Below, in pieces: positions 45,029 through 54,618 of a DNA stretch of 64,000 bases. The notes under the pieces are model-generated. The model ran no database searches. It was not told the origin of the DNA and was given only the letters and a program-made list of their open reading frames with translations. The position numbers and the translations under genes were made by a program. The DNA comes from Nocardia sp. NBC_00565 (GTDB taxonomy: Bacteria; Actinomycetota; Actinomycetes; Mycobacteriales; Mycobacteriaceae), in assembly GCF_036345915.1 (NCBI RefSeq), contig NZ_CP107785.1, positions 6,758,001 through 6,822,000 of the forward strand, in the 5' to 3' direction. Every line of letters starts with the position of its first letter. Position 1 is the first letter of the stretch.

Positions 45029-45694
45029 ATGCGAATCGGAATCATCGGCGCCGGTGCGATGGCGAAGGCGCTCGGCGGTGGCTGGGCCGCGTCGGGCCAT
45101 CAGGTCGTCATCGGTGCGCGGTCGCGCGCGGCCGCGGACGAACTGGCGGCAACCATCGGGCACGGGTCGCGCGGCGGAAGTATGGGCGAGGCGGCCGAAT
45201 TCGGTGCGGTCGTTGTGCTGGCCCTGCCGGTAAGTGCCCTTGACGCCGTACTGGGTGAAATCGGCGGAAAACTGGCCGGGCGCACCGTGATCGACTGCAC
45301 CAACGCGTTCATACCGGACGAGGCCGCACCAGACGGCGCAACGGCCTTCGTGCTGTCGGAGGACGCGGTCGCCGCACGCATCGCGGCGACCGTTCCGGAC
45401 GCGCATGTGGTGAAGGCGTTCAACGTATGCGCCGCGCAAGTGTGGGAATCGGCGACCCGGGTCTTCGAGAACCGCAGGCTGGCCGTCCCGATCTGCGGTG
45501 ACGACCCGAATGCGGTGCGGCAGGTAGCGGCGCTCGCCGGAGATCTGCGGCTGCAACCGATTTCGGCGGGCGGACTGCATCGCGCCAAGTATCTCGAGGC
45601 CACCTCGGTCTTCACCGTCGGTCTCTGGTTCGGCGGTGCGGATGCCCGCGCGATCTTCCCGCCGTTGGACGCGGCATTCGCCGTGGCCGACTAG
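45029..45694 (+). CDS. NAD(P)/F420-dependent oxidoreductase-like protein
   Basis: 221 residues from the ATG at 45029 (MRIGIIGAGAMAKALGGGWA). The motif GxGxxA with the later GARSRAAADELAATIG indicates NADP binding, as in the F420:NADP reductase family. VVKAFNVCAAQVW and ISAGGLHRAKYLEATSVFTV follow. The protein is likely a cytoplasmic dehydrogenase; whether it uses F420 cannot be judged. It is divergent from the HxlR regulator and its expression is probably controlled by it. This cassette is not in the M. tuberculosis gene order. Confidence 0.83.
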   Translation: MRIGIIGAGAMAKALGGGWAASGHQVVIGARSRAAADELAATIGHGSRGGSMGEAAEFGAVVVLALPVSALDAVLGEIGGKLAGRTVIDCTNAFIPDEAAPDGATAFVLSEDAVAARIAATVPDAHVVKAFNVCAAQVWESATRVFENRRLAVPICGDDPNAVRQVAALAGDLRLQPISAGGLHRAKYLEATSVFTVGLWFGGADARAIFPPLDAAFAVAD

Positions 45695-45701
45695 ATCAGG
45701 T

Positions 45702-45768
45702 CCGAGCGTGCACCAATCGCCCATACCCCGCGGGTTCGAGCATGAATGCGCGAGAGGTGCACGCTCGG
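45702..45768 (+). terminator. long-loop inverted repeat after the oxidoreductase gene
   Basis: Perfect 13-bp arms, CCGAGCGTGCACC (45702-45714) and GGTGCACGCTCGG (45756-45768), separated by 41 bases, starting eight bases after the stop codon. It may serve as a terminator or, because the loop is long, bind a protein. Confidence 0.45.
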
Positions 45769-45780
45769 GCCGGATTCGGC

Positions 45781-45871
45781 TTACCAGCCCGGGTTCCCGC
45801 GTACCGGGATATTGACCAAACGCGGCGCATTCGGATCGAGCTGCGGGCGCATGCCGGTCTCGAGCGACAGA
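45781..45871 (-). pseudogene. relic of a second CocE/S15 peptidase gene (C-terminal end only)
   Basis: The minus strand reads LSLETGMRPQLDPNAPRLVN followed by IPVRGNPGW and TAA. This closely parallels the end of the intact peptidase gene next door (VQLDPIRPSFINVPVKGNPG with a final W). Only about 30 codons survive, directly after the intact gene's stop codon. It is best explained as the tail of a tandem duplicate whose body was deleted. Confidence 0.75.
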
Positions 45872-47923
45872 TCACCAGCCCGGATTGCCCTTGACCGGAA
45901 CGTTGATGAAGCTCGGCCGGATCGGATCCAGCTGCACATGCTGCGGCTTCACTCCCGTATCGATCAGCATCGGCAGTACCGGCAGACCCTTCGGGAAGTT
46001 GCCCGCGAACACATCCACGCGCAGGCGGTGGCCCGGCTGCAGGATCGCCTCGGTGGCGGGCAGCGCGATATCCAGGGTCGTCTGCTCCCCCGGCACCGTG
46101 AGCTGACGTCGATCCAGCGAGGTGTAGGGCCGCGGATCGGTGTAGTCGCCATTGGCGGAGCGGGTGCTGTTCGCCTCGTCGACCTGGCGAAGCGAGGCCA
46201 GTAGCTGACCCGAGGAGAGCACGGTGGACTGCCCGTCCGGCGCGACATCGTTGACCGTGACCACCCAGTAGCCGTCGGCGGCATCCTGAACGGTATTGAG
46301 GTGCGCGGCGATGCGGCCGGAGATGGTGGCCGGCTCGGCCACCGGATCGCTGGTGAAGGTCAAACCGTTCAGCTCCGCGACCCGCGAATCCTTGGCACAG
46401 CCATCGATGATCGACAGGGCGCCCGCACTACCCTGCGCTGCGTCGTTGGAGCACAGGGTAGTCAGGCCGGGCGCGACCGTGAGCCGCGCCGAGTCCGGGC
46501 TCGCCGAGGCGGCGAGCGATCCGTCGTACCGGCTGTTCGCGGTGCCACTTCGGTTGGCGGACAGGTACATCCGGCGATGTTCGGCATCCTGGGTACCGGT
46601 CCGCGGGTCGGCGAACGAGTCGGTGGTGATCCAGCCGCCGCCCTGCTGGCGCAGCGTGATCGGGCCGTACTGATCGATGCCGTTGTCGATTCCCTTGAGC
46701 CACTTGTCGAACCAGGCGCGCTGCAGCACATCCAGGCGCGGCGGCAGGCCGGGCTTGCCGTATTCATTGCCGGAGCTGACGTGATACGTATTGCCCATCA
46801 GCAGCTGCTTCTGGCCCGCGGGCAGCGGAATCTCGTTGTAGATCTTGGATTCGGAGTAGGTGAACAAGTCGTGCCAGCCGCCGGTGACGAAGGTGGGCAC
46901 CCGAATCCTGCTCGGATCGCTCAACCAGTCTTCGCGCGGACGCGACGAACCGGTCAGCAGCTCCTTGGCGCGCGGATCCAGATCCTCGACCCGGGTCGTG
47001 CTGTAGACGTTGAGCAGCACATCCATGAACGTGAACGGATCCTTCGCCCGATCGGCGAGCCACCGCATATCGAACTGCCCGTTCAACATCGACGCGACAT
47101 CGGGGACCAGTTTGAGTCCGTTGATGGCGGTCAGCCACAGCGGGATGAAGTTGAAGCCGAAGCCGCCGCCGGGCGCGAGCACGTCGTTGACGAGGTCGCT
47201 GCCGGGCACCACCGGGAAGATCGCCTTCAGCGCGGGCGGCTGCATAGCGGCCACCTGCACCTGGTTGATACCCGAGTAGGACAGGCCGTTCATGCCGATG
47301 CGGCCGTTGGACCACGGCTGACGCGCGGTCCAGTCGATCACCTCGTAGGTGTCCTGCTGTTCGCGCTGGCGCAGCATGTCCCAGGTGCCCTGAGAGAAGC
47401 CGGTGCCGCGCACATCCACGACCACCTGGGTGTAGCCGCTCTTGATGAGCTGGCGGTCGACGGCGAAGTTGCGCAGCTCGCCGCCGCCGAAAGATTTGGT
47501 CAGATCGGTGACGCCGGACAGTGGGGTGCCGCTGAGGTCGATCTGGCGCAACAGCTCGATCAGGGCGTCGGACAGGCCGGGAATGGACATGGCGCTATCG
47601 GCGAGGTTGGAGACCAGTTTGGTGTACGGGGTCAGGTTGACCACCGTCGGCGTCGGGATGTCGATCGGGCGGCCCGCCGCGTCCGCGGGGCGGTACACGT
47701 TGCCCTTGAGGACGGTGCCGTCGCTCATGGTGATCGGGACGTCCCACTGGATGTTCACGTTCGGGTACTGCTGCGGACCATCCTCGGCGGCGACCCAGGC
47801 GGCACCGGCCGCACCACCGTCGGGACCGGACGACTCCGGTGCCGCGATCGCGCTCTGGGTGACGAAAGGAATGAGCACCGCGGTGGCAACTGCCGCCACT
47901 GTGGCTCGCAACATCGTCTGCAT
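45872..47923 (-). CDS. secreted CocE/NonD family hydrolase (X-Pro dipeptidyl-peptidase S15-like)
   Basis: 683 residues with a Sec signal peptide (about 1-28). The serine nucleophile is in IGMNGLSYSGINQVQVAAMQ, the typical S15 motif, and WHDLF (in TFVTGGWHDLFTYSES) marks the acid/second loop; a C-terminal beta-jelly-roll domain completes the fold (about 430-670). Activity is probably on X-Pro peptides or ester substrates outside the cell. The C-terminus ends RPSFINVPVKGNPGW. The gene follows a duplicate relic and lies in the accessory interval between gpmA and senX3. No regulator is obvious. Confidence 0.87.
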   Translation of the reverse strand: MQTMLRATVAAVATAVLIPFVTQSAIAAPESSGPDGGAAGAAWVAAEDGPQQYPNVNIQWDVPITMSDGTVLKGNVYRPADAAGRPIDIPTPTVVNLTPYTKLVSNLADSAMSIPGLSDALIELLRQIDLSGTPLSGVTDLTKSFGGGELRNFAVDRQLIKSGYTQVVVDVRGTGFSQGTWDMLRQREQQDTYEVIDWTARQPWSNGRIGMNGLSYSGINQVQVAAMQPPALKAIFPVVPGSDLVNDVLAPGGGFGFNFIPLWLTAINGLKLVPDVASMLNGQFDMRWLADRAKDPFTFMDVLLNVYSTTRVEDLDPRAKELLTGSSRPREDWLSDPSRIRVPTFVTGGWHDLFTYSESKIYNEIPLPAGQKQLLMGNTYHVSSGNEYGKPGLPPRLDVLQRAWFDKWLKGIDNGIDQYGPITLRQQGGGWITTDSFADPRTGTQDAEHRRMYLSANRSGTANSRYDGSLAASASPDSARLTVAPGLTTLCSNDAAQGSAGALSIIDGCAKDSRVAELNGLTFTSDPVAEPATISGRIAAHLNTVQDAADGYWVVTVNDVAPDGQSTVLSSGQLLASLRQVDEANSTRSANGDYTDPRPYTSLDRRQLTVPGEQTTLDIALPATEAILQPGHRLRVDVFAGNFPKGLPVLPMLIDTGVKPQHVQLDPIRPSFINVPVKGNPGW

Positions 47924-48308
47924 CAGGGGTGATCCGCCTCTCGGACTGGTCGAACGTCCGAGAGCTTACATACCGGCGAGTAGGTTCGGACGTGGGGTTA
48001 CATAAACCACAGCTCGAATACCGATTCACATACAGCAACCAGAGCGGCATGATGCCTGCTCACAGCCAAAGAACACCGACCCAACGTGCAGAATCCACAC
48101 TAACCCGAGCCCGATCCCGCGAACGGCACATGGTTGCGGCAATTCGCGAGAAAACGTTGTCCAAGGTGTGCCACTCGCTGATGCGGCAGTGTTTGTCCGC
48201 CCCGGAGACAGCAATGCGCCGCGACCTCAGCGGTCGCGGCGCATTGTCGAGCGGATGGTGCTTACTTGCCGACCGGGCCTACCCGTCTCCAGCACCTCAA
48301 CGGAGGCG
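47924..48308. other. gene-free gap with one terminator
   Basis: A 385-bp interval. It holds only the hairpin at 48213-48245 and AT-richer sequence near the peptidase's promoter (48000-48060). No convincing gene is seen. Confidence 0.5.
48213..48245 (-). terminator. terminator downstream of gpmA
   Basis: Perfect 14-bp stem, AATGCGCCGCGACC (48213-48226) with GGTCGCGGCGCATT (48232-48245), loop TCAGC, 64 bp after the gpmA stop on its strand. Confidence 0.75.
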
Positions 48309-49049
48309 CTACGCGCCGCCCCCCTGCCCCGCGACGGCAGCGGCGCCCGCGGCGGCGGCCTCCGGGTCCAGGTACTCGCGCGCACGCACCGGGCGCAGGT
48401 TCTCGTCCAGCTCGTAGCGCAGCGGGATGCCGGTCGGGATGTTGAGGCCCGCGATGTCGTCGTCGGAGATCTGATCGAGGTGCTTGACCAGGGCGCGCAG
48501 TGAGTTGCCGTGCGCCGCAACGAGAACGGTCTTGCCCGCGAGCAGTTCCTTGGAGATGGTCGACTCCCAGTACGGGACCATCCGGTTCACCACGTCGAGC
48601 AGGCATTCGGTCTTCGGGACGTCAATGCCGTCGTAGCGCGGGTCGCCCTCCTGGCTGTACTCGTTGGTGGGGTCGATCGGCGGCGGCGGGGTGTCGTAGC
48701 TGCGCCGCCACAGCATGAACTGATCGTCGCCGTACTGGTCGCGGACCTGCGCCTTGTTCTTGCCCTGCAGATCGCCGTAATGGCGCTCGTTGAGACGCCA
48801 GTCGCGCACGACCGGGATCCAGTGCCGATCGGCGGCGTCCAGCGCGATATTCGCGGTGCTGATCGCGCGCCGCAGCAGCGAGGTGTAGACGATATCGGGC
48901 AGGATGCCGTGTTCGGCCAGCAGTTCCCCGGCGCGCTTGCCCTCGGCGATGCCCTTATCGGTCAGGTGCACATCGACCCAGCCGGTGAACAGGTTAAGGG
49001 CGTTCCATTCGCTCTCGCCGTGGCGCAGCAGCACGAGGGTGTACGTCAT
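48309..49049 (-). CDS. gpmA: 2,3-bisphosphoglycerate-dependent phosphoglycerate mutase
   Basis: 246 residues from the ATG at 49049. Interconverts 3- and 2-phosphoglycerate in glycolysis. The phospho-His motif is [20 protein letters not shown], the specificity stretch [20 protein letters not shown] and the second His [21 protein letters not shown] final Ala/Gly tail follows. Matches Rv0489. The next gene on the strand is the ROK kinase upstream; a strong hairpin ends the transcript. Confidence 0.96.
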   Translation of the reverse strand: MTYTLVLLRHGESEWNALNLFTGWVDVHLTDKGIAEGKRAGELLAEHGILPDIVYTSLLRRAISTANIALDAADRHWIPVVRDWRLNERHYGDLQGKNKAQVRDQYGDDQFMLWRRSYDTPPPPIDPTNEYSQEGDPRYDGIDVPKTECLLDVVNRMVPYWESTISKELLAGKTVLVAAHGNSLRALVKHLDQISDDDIAGLNIPTGIPLRYELDENLRPVRAREYLDPEAAAAGAAAVAGQGGGA

Positions 49050-49113
49050 GCAGGCCATTCTGGCATGTGCGCAAACGCTGCTCGCATCCGTTCCCGGGAG
49101 CCGATCGGGCCGC

Positions 49114-50019
49114 TCAGGAGATGGTGTCGGCGCTGTCGTGACCGGCGGCCAACACACCCGCGCCAACGAGAGTGGCGCCGTTGGTGATTCGAGACTGGAC
49201 GACCCGCAGTTCGCGCAGGAAATCCAACCCCGCGTGCCGGGTCAGCGCCGCCCGCAACGGTTCCCAGAGCGGTTCACCCGATTGCGCGAAGCCACCGCCG
49301 ATCACCACCCGATCGATATCGAGCGTCGATGCCGCCGACGCGATCGCGGTGCCGAGCGCGGTCCCCGCCCGACGCAACGCGGCGAGCGCGATCTCGTCAC
49401 CGGAATGCGCGGCCTTCGCCAGCCCCGCGCCGGTCTCGCCGCGCCACCCCTGCTCGCGGGCCCAGCGCACCGACGACATACCGCTGGCGATCGCCTCGAC
49501 ACAGCCGACGCCGCCACATTCACAGGGCACATCCCAACCCGGTACCACGATGTGACCGACATGCCCGGCATTGCCGGTGCGACCGAGTACGACCCGTCCA
49601 TCGGCGATGATGCCGCCGCCGATGCCCGAGGAGACCGTCATCGCCAGCCCATTCGGCACCCCGCGCAGTGCGCCGACATGATGTTCGGCCAATGCCAGGC
49701 AAGCACCGTCGATGGCGAATCGCACCGCGGCGGAAGGAAAGAGTTGCTGCACCTCGGCGACGATCGGAAAGCCCGGTTTCCATTCCGGAATGTTCAGCGG
49801 GCTGGTAATTCCGGTCCGCACATCGACCGGTCCGGCCGACCCGATCCCGATCGCCGAGACCGTGGTCTCCCCGGCCACCTCGAGCAGCAGCGCCCGACAT
49901 GCCTCCCACACCGACTCCCGAGGCACATCGACCCGCCGCACATCGCGGACCTTCCGCCCCGCGTGGACCACGCCGACGGCGAACTTCGTCGCACCGATAT
50001 CCAGAGCTAGAACCATCAT
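49114..50019 (-). CDS. ROK family sugar kinase
   Basis: 301 residues. ROK fold with ATP motif [30 protein letters not shown] and the zinc site [18 protein letters not shown] members are glucokinases or N-acetylmannosamine/fructose kinases; the substrate is not decidable. It lies between the YbjN gene and gpmA on the same strand, where M. tuberculosis carries no such gene, so it may be a local insertion. A glucokinase would fit beside phosphoglycerate mutase. Confidence 0.85.
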   Translation of the reverse strand: MMVLALDIGATKFAVGVVHAGRKVRDVRRVDVPRESVWEACRALLLEVAGETTVSAIGIGSAGPVDVRTGITSPLNIPEWKPGFPIVAEVQQLFPSAAVRFAIDGACLALAEHHVGALRGVPNGLAMTVSSGIGGGIIADGRVVLGRTGNAGHVGHIVVPGWDVPCECGGVGCVEAIASGMSSVRWAREQGWRGETGAGLAKAAHSGDEIALAALRRAGTALGTAIASAASTLDIDRVVIGGGFAQSGEPLWEPLRAALTRHAGLDFLRELRVVQSRITNGATLVGAGVLAAGHDSADTIS

Positions 50020-50108
50020 CGCCGTGCGGCCTCCTGTACCTCGCGGCCCACTCGAGCAAATGGGCCACAGCGCGATTGTCGCTCACCCGGGCAGGATCCG
50101 GAGGGGGC

Positions 50109-50609
50109 TCAGGGCTGGTCGGCCTCGACCAGATGCTCGAAGGCGCGCAGATTCTTCAGCGATTCACCACGCGAGACCCGCCACTTCCATTCCTTCCGAA
50201 TGGATTCGGCGAAGCCGAGTTCGAGCAGGACATTGAAGTCGGCGTCCACGGCCTCGAGGATCTGGCCGAAGAACCGGTCCAGTTCATCGGAGGTGACGGC
50301 GTGGGTGGCGATGCGACCGACCAGATAGATGTCGCCGACGCGATCAAGGGTGTAGGCCACGCCGTAGAGGCGGCGGTTGCGGCGCAGCAGGAATTTGTAG
50401 ACGCCCTCGAAGTTCTCATCGGGCTTGCGGCAGACGAACGATTCGATCCGCACCCCGTGCTTACCGACGGTGAGCATCACGGTCGTCTTCAGTTTGCGCT
50501 CGCCCGGCAGGATGACGACGAAGGTCTCCTGGCTCGGGTGGGTGTACTCGATCTCGCGGTCACGCAGCGTCTCGTCGATCAGCTGCGCGGTCGCGGCTGC
50601 CGCGGTCAT
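50109..50609 (-). CDS. YbjN domain-containing protein (Rv0487-like)
   Basis: 166 residues from the ATG at 50609, overlapping the mshA stop by ATGA. A compact alpha/beta YbjN-type domain with [20 protein letters not shown] and [20 protein letters not shown]; the C-terminus has [20 protein letters not shown]. YbjN-like proteins resemble type III secretion chaperones in fold; the actual role is unknown. Same order as Rv0486-Rv0487. Confidence 0.82.
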   Translation of the reverse strand: MTAAAATAQLIDETLRDREIEYTHPSQETFVVILPGERKLKTTVMLTVGKHGVRIESFVCRKPDENFEGVYKFLLRRNRRLYGVAYTLDRVGDIYLVGRIATHAVTSDELDRFFGQILEAVDADFNVLLELGFAESIRKEWKWRVSRGESLKNLRAFEHLVEADQP

Positions 50610-52048
50610 CGCCGTGCTCCCGTCCGGCGCCGCCACAGCGCCCGCGATCTGGCCTGGCTGCTCTCACCGAGGAGAACAGCGCTGCGTTCACTCGCGACGC
50701 TAGCGCGTTCACCGGGCAGCTCGGCCAACGTGGCGTCGAAGACCAGGCTGCGGCCCGCGCCGAATCCGGACCGGAGTTCGCGGAAATCGGCCAGCGCCGC
50801 CGAGTAACTGGCGAGCAGTCCGTCCGCGGTGTGCTCCCAGGAGAAGTGCGCGGCGTGCTCGACCGCGCGCCGGCCCATCCGGCGTAGTCGATCGGCGTCG
50901 TCGAGCAGGTGGCCGAGGGCCTCGGCCCAGTCCGGAGTCCGATGCCCCGGCACCAGCAGGCCGGTCTCGCCGTGGCGCACGGCGGTGCCGAGTCCACCGA
51001 CATCGGCCGCGAGCACGGGGGTGCCGCTGGCCTGCGCCTCGATGGCGACCAGACCGAACGATTCGTTGTAGCTGGGCACCGCGACCAGGTCGGCGGCCCG
51101 ATACACCTGGACCAAGCGGTCCGGCGGCTGCGGCGGCAGGAAGGTGACCTGATCGGCGATGCCGAGGGCGGCAGCGAGTTCGATCAGCGAATCGGGGCGC
51201 TCCAGTCCGGTGCCGGACGGTCCGCCGACGATGAGCAGGCGCAGCTTGCGCGATGGGTCCCGGTGCAGCAGCTCCGCGGCGGCGCGGACCAGCACATCCG
51301 GCGCCTTGAGCGGCTGGATGCGGCCGATGAACGCGACGATCTGCTCATCGGTGGCCAGGCCCAGAGCGGCTCGGGCCGCGGCCTTTTCGCCGGGACGGTA
51401 GCGGGTCAGATCCGCACCGGGCGGGACCACATCGATGCGCTCGGGATCGGCGCCGTACAGCTCGATGAGCTGGCGCGCCTCCTGCGCGGTATTGGCGATC
51501 ATCCGATCGGCCTCGGCGATCACCTGCTTCTCGCCGATCTCACGGGTCGCGGGCTCGGGACAGTCGCCCTCGGCCAGCGCCGCGTTCTTCACCGCGGCCA
51601 GCGTGTGCGCGGTATGCACCAGCGGCACCCGCCAGCGGTCCCGCGCCAACCAGCCGACCTGGCCGGAGAGCCAGTAGTGCGAATGGACGAGGTCGTAGTA
51701 ACCGGGCAGGTGTCGAGCCTCCTGGCGCAGCACCTCGGCCGTGAACGGGCACAACTGGGTCGGCAGATCGTGCTTGTCCAGTCCCTCGAACGGGCCCGCC
51801 ACCACATTGCGCACCAGGACCCCCGGGGCCGCCTCCTGAACCGGCGGTACGTTCGAGGAAGTGGCCCGGGTGAAGATCTCGACCTCGGTCCCGCGTTGGG
51901 CCAGCTGGATGGCGGTTTGCAGCACATAGACGTTCATGCCACCCGCATCGCCGGTGCCCGGTTGGGCAAGTGGTGAGGTGTGCACCGACAACACGGCAAT
52001 CCGATTGGGCCGTAGGTCCGGGCGTTGACTCACACTTCCATAGTGCAC
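50606..52048 (-). CDS. mshA: D-inositol-3-phosphate glycosyltransferase (mycothiol biosynthesis)
   Basis: 480 residues from a GTG at 52048 (a GTG at 52033 is an alternative). GT-B glycosyltransferase that joins UDP-GlcNAc to 1-L-myo-inositol-1-phosphate, the first step of mycothiol synthesis. The N-terminal loop [20 protein letters not shown] and the nucleotide-sugar motif [20 protein letters not shown] are typical. It carries [18 protein letters not shown] between. Mycothiol is the main low-molecular thiol of this group. The upstream region holds two CRP-like sites (52086-52122). Confidence 0.95.
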   Translation of the reverse strand: MHYGSVSQRPDLRPNRIAVLSVHTSPLAQPGTGDAGGMNVYVLQTAIQLAQRGTEVEIFTRATSSNVPPVQEAAPGVLVRNVVAGPFEGLDKHDLPTQLCPFTAEVLRQEARHLPGYYDLVHSHYWLSGQVGWLARDRWRVPLVHTAHTLAAVKNAALAEGDCPEPATREIGEKQVIAEADRMIANTAQEARQLIELYGADPERIDVVPPGADLTRYRPGEKAAARAALGLATDEQIVAFIGRIQPLKAPDVLVRAAAELLHRDPSRKLRLLIVGGPSGTGLERPDSLIELAAALGIADQVTFLPPQPPDRLVQVYRAADLVAVPSYNESFGLVAIEAQASGTPVLAADVGGLGTAVRHGETGLLVPGHRTPDWAEALGHLLDDADRLRRMGRRAVEHAAHFSWEHTADGLLASYSAALADFRELRSGFGAGRSLVFDATLAELPGERASVASERSAVLLGESSQARSRALWRRRTGARR

Positions 52049-52085
52049 GTTGGATCGCCGAAGTCAGACGCCGTAACCGGGCCGA

Positions 52086-52122
52086 GTGACAGTCGTCACA
52101 GCGGTTTCGTGAGGGTTCTCAC
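52086..52122. promoter_or_regulatory. tandem CRP/GlxR-like sites upstream of mshA
   Basis: Two palindromes, GTGACAGTCGTCAC (52086-52099) and GTGAGGGTTCTCAC (52109-52122), fit the CRP core GTGA-N6-TCAC. Centres are 23 bp apart, so both face nearly the same side of the helix. They lie 38-74 bp upstream of the mshA start and suggest cAMP-dependent control of mycothiol synthesis. Confidence 0.55.
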
Positions 52123-52218
52123 GCGTGAGCGCACATATTCGCCCGGCGCGAACATTTGTCACCGGGGCATGACGAGTCTGCGCGAACCTGGCGCGCGGCG
52201 CCAGCGAATTTCGGACGG

Positions 52219-53040
52219 CTAATTCAGTCCGTCGACGAACTCGCCGACCTCGGCGACGAACCTGGCCCGATCCTCGATGAACAGCCCGTGCTGTGCGTCC
52301 GCCCAGAACGAGGCGCGACCATCGGTTACGGCGTCGAGGATGTAGCGGCCGTTCTCGATCGGCACCACCGGATCCTTGGTTCCGTGCAGGACCAGCACCG
52401 GAATATCCAGGGCGCGCAGCGTTTCGGTGTTGTCGACGGTCCGGTAGAACAGCGCCTTACGCACCCGAGGCGGCGTGGACAGGCTCGCCCCGAACAGTCG
52501 CTGCGCGTCGACTCCCTTATCCGGACCTGGCCCGGTGTTGGCGTTGCCGAAGGCCCCGAACGCGCGCAGCGCCCGTCCCGCGCTCTCCTCGAAGACGCCG
52601 GGAATCGCCTCCTTCATCGCCGAACCGGTCTCCGCGCCGGGCGCGCGACCGAGATTGGCCATCGAGCCGGCGTAGACGACGCCCGCGACCGCACCGGTGC
52701 CGTAGGCGGTCAGGTAGTCGGTGAGCACGATGCCGCCGTAGGACCACCCGAGCAGCACCGCGTCCGATTCGATGCCCTCCGCCGCCAGCACCGCGGCGAT
52801 ATCGGCGGCCCAGTTCTTCGGATCGTCGTAGCCGGACTCCGGCGCATCGGAGTAGCCGTGGCCGCGCAGGTCGACGGCGATCACCCGAAAGCGTTCGGCG
52901 AGGTCGGCGGCGGCCGCGCCCCAACACTGCAGGTTGGCCGACCAACCGTGCAGCAGGACCAGCGGCCTGCCCGCGGCCGGGCCGCTGACCCGATAGACGA
53001 TGCTCGTTCCATCAGCACTGACCGCATCCCGAATAGCCAT
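52219..53040 (-). CDS. alpha/beta hydrolase
   Basis: 273 residues from the ATG at 53040 (the frame extends to 53106). Catalytic triad: Ser in AVLLGWSYGGIVLTD, Asp in PVLVLHGTKDPVVPIENGRY, His in FWADAQHGLFIEDR; oxyanion stretch LVLLHGWSANLQCW. No signal peptide. Substrate unknown. It lies between mshA and the divergent SDR, in the place of Rv0485 in M. tuberculosis, which is a different kind of gene as I recall. No ribosome site is clear; the transcript may be leaderless. Confidence 0.82.
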   Translation of the reverse strand: MAIRDAVSADGTSIVYRVSGPAAGRPLVLLHGWSANLQCWGAAAADLAERFRVIAVDLRGHGYSDAPESGYDDPKNWAADIAAVLAAEGIESDAVLLGWSYGGIVLTDYLTAYGTGAVAGVVYAGSMANLGRAPGAETGSAMKEAIPGVFEESAGRALRAFGAFGNANTGPGPDKGVDAQRLFGASLSTPPRVRKALFYRTVDNTETLRALDIPVLVLHGTKDPVVPIENGRYILDAVTDGRASFWADAQHGLFIEDRARFVAEVGEFVDGLN

Positions 53041-53168
53041 GTAACCGAGGCTAGTGGTGGTCGGTGCGGGTGCGGTGATCCGGGCAACAGCCGGGATCAC
53101 CGGCAAACGGTCTCCGTAGCGACTGCTTGCAGGTCGCTCGAAAAGGCCTGCATTTAGGATCGAAAGTT

Positions 53169-53903
53169 ATGAGCATTCGTACTGCCGTCGTCACCGGAGC
53201 CAGCTCGGGAATCGGGGAAGCCACCGCCCGGGAACTCGCTAAACAGGGCTACCACGTGTACGTCGGCGCGCGCAGGCTCGATCGGCTGCGGCGCCTCGCC
53301 GACGAAATCGGCGGCACCGCACTCGAACTCGACGTGACCTCGGACGACTCCGTGCGAGCCTTCACCGACGCCATCGACAACGCCGATGTGCTGGTCAACA
53401 ACGCGGGCGGCGCGAAGGGCCTGTCCTCGGTCGCCGAGGCCGACCTGGAGGACTGGCGCTGGATGTGGGAAACCAATGTGCTCGGCACGCTGCGGGTGAC
53501 CAAGGCGCTGCTGCCGAAGCTGATCGCCACCGGCGACGGCCTCATCGTCACCATCACCTCGGTCGCCGCGTTCGAGGCCTACGACAACGGCTCGGGCTAC
53601 ACCACGGCCAAGCACGCCCAGGCCGTGCTGCACCGCACGTTGCGCGGCGAACTGATCGGCCAGCCGGTGCGGCTCACCGAAATCGCGCCCGGTGCGGTCG
53701 AAACCGAGTTCTCGCTGGTCCGCTTCGCCGGGGACGAGGACCGCGCCGCCAAGGTGTACGAAGGAATCGACCCGCTGGTCGCCCAGGACATCGCGGAGAT
53801 CATCGGTTTCGTCGCGTCGCGGCCCTCGCATGTGAATCTGGACCAGATCATCGTCAAGCCCCGTGACCAGGCGGGCCCGGGTCGCTTCGCTCGCCGCGGC
53901 TGA
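53169..53903 (+). CDS. short-chain dehydrogenase/reductase (Rv0484c-like)
   Basis: 244 residues from the ATG at 53169. Classical SDR with TGASSGIGEATARELAKQGY (NAD(P) loop), the NNAGG stretch VLVNNAGGAKGLSSVAEADL, and catalytic Ser, Tyr and Lys in TITSVAAFEAYDNGSGYTTAK (Y and K four apart). The basic VGARRLDRLRRL suggests NADP(H). Position matches Rv0484c. Substrate unknown. The start is preceded by TAGGAT about ten bases upstream, so the transcript may be leaderless. Confidence 0.88.
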   Translation: MSIRTAVVTGASSGIGEATARELAKQGYHVYVGARRLDRLRRLADEIGGTALELDVTSDDSVRAFTDAIDNADVLVNNAGGAKGLSSVAEADLEDWRWMWETNVLGTLRVTKALLPKLIATGDGLIVTITSVAAFEAYDNGSGYTTAKHAQAVLHRTLRGELIGQPVRLTEIAPGAVETEFSLVRFAGDEDRAAKVYEGIDPLVAQDIAEIIGFVASRPSHVNLDQIIVKPRDQAGPGRFARRG

Positions 53904-54086
53904 ACTGGCTCGACCTTCGTTGTCGCAATAGCGGGTGACAACGGATTTCGCAGGGACATGGGTAACTCACCGGGTACGCCCAAACTCAGCTGAAAATAGA
54001 TCCGTCGGCCCGGATGATAATTTCGTCGCACCCGACGACCGGCAAAAGGCGGGGGTGCATATAGACCAGATTGGAGTGCTCGGCTC

Positions 54087-54551
54087 ATGTTCAAGGGTTT
54101 CAAAGATTTCCTGATGCGCGGGAACGTCATCGATCTTGCCGTCGCGGTGGTCATGGGTACCGCGTTCACCGCGGTCGTGACGGCGGTCACCAAGGGAATC
54201 ATCAATCCGTTGCTCGCGGTCATGGGCAAGACCAATGAGCTGGGGCTCGGCATTCAACTGGTCGCCGGCAAGCCGGCCACCTTCATCGCGGTCGGGCCGA
54301 TCATCACCGCGCTCATCGACTTCGTGATGGTCGCCGCGGTGCTGTACTTCGTGCTGATGGTGCCGATGAAGACGCTGAAGAATCGCTTCGGCACCGCCAA
54401 GGCGGCCGAGCCGACCGAGATCGAACTGCTCATCGAGATCCGTGATCTGCTGGCCAAGCGGCAGGCGGATTCGATCGTCGACGCCGAATCGTTCGGCAAG
54501 GACGGCTCGCTCGTCGAGGATCCACGCGCCAAGGACGGCGCGATCCGGTAA
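54087..54551 (+). CDS. mscL: large-conductance mechanosensitive channel MscL
   Basis: 154 residues. N-terminal amphipathic helix MFKGFKDFLMRGNVIDLAVA, first transmembrane helix VVMGTAFTAVVTAVTKGIIN, a periplasmic loop, second helix VMVAAVLYFVLMVPMKTLK, then a C-terminal bundle (EIELLIEIRDLLAKR). MscL opens under extreme membrane tension to release solutes. A stem-loop at 54574-54605 ends the transcript. A 183-bp leader contains AT-rich sequence but no clear element. Confidence 0.95.
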   Translation: MFKGFKDFLMRGNVIDLAVAVVMGTAFTAVVTAVTKGIINPLLAVMGKTNELGLGIQLVAGKPATFIAVGPIITALIDFVMVAAVLYFVLMVPMKTLKNRFGTAKAAEPTEIELLIEIRDLLAKRQADSIVDAESFGKDGSLVEDPRAKDGAIR

Positions 54552-54573
54552 TCGCCTGGCACCGAATACGATT

Positions 54574-54605
54574 CGCCCCCGCACGGTTTCGACTGTGCGG
54601 GGGCG
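54574..54605. terminator. bidirectional terminator between mscL and the L,D-transpeptidase
   Basis: 11-bp perfect stem (CGCCCCCGCAC and GTGCGGGGGCG) with a ten-base loop, followed by AGTTT. Serves convergent genes. Confidence 0.8.
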
Positions 54606-54618
54606 AGTTTCGTTTCGG

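Noticed and set aside
46301..47932. 543-residue plus-strand frame opposite the peptidase
   Set aside because: Shadow of the CocE gene; no start signal and Arg/Gly/Val-rich composition.
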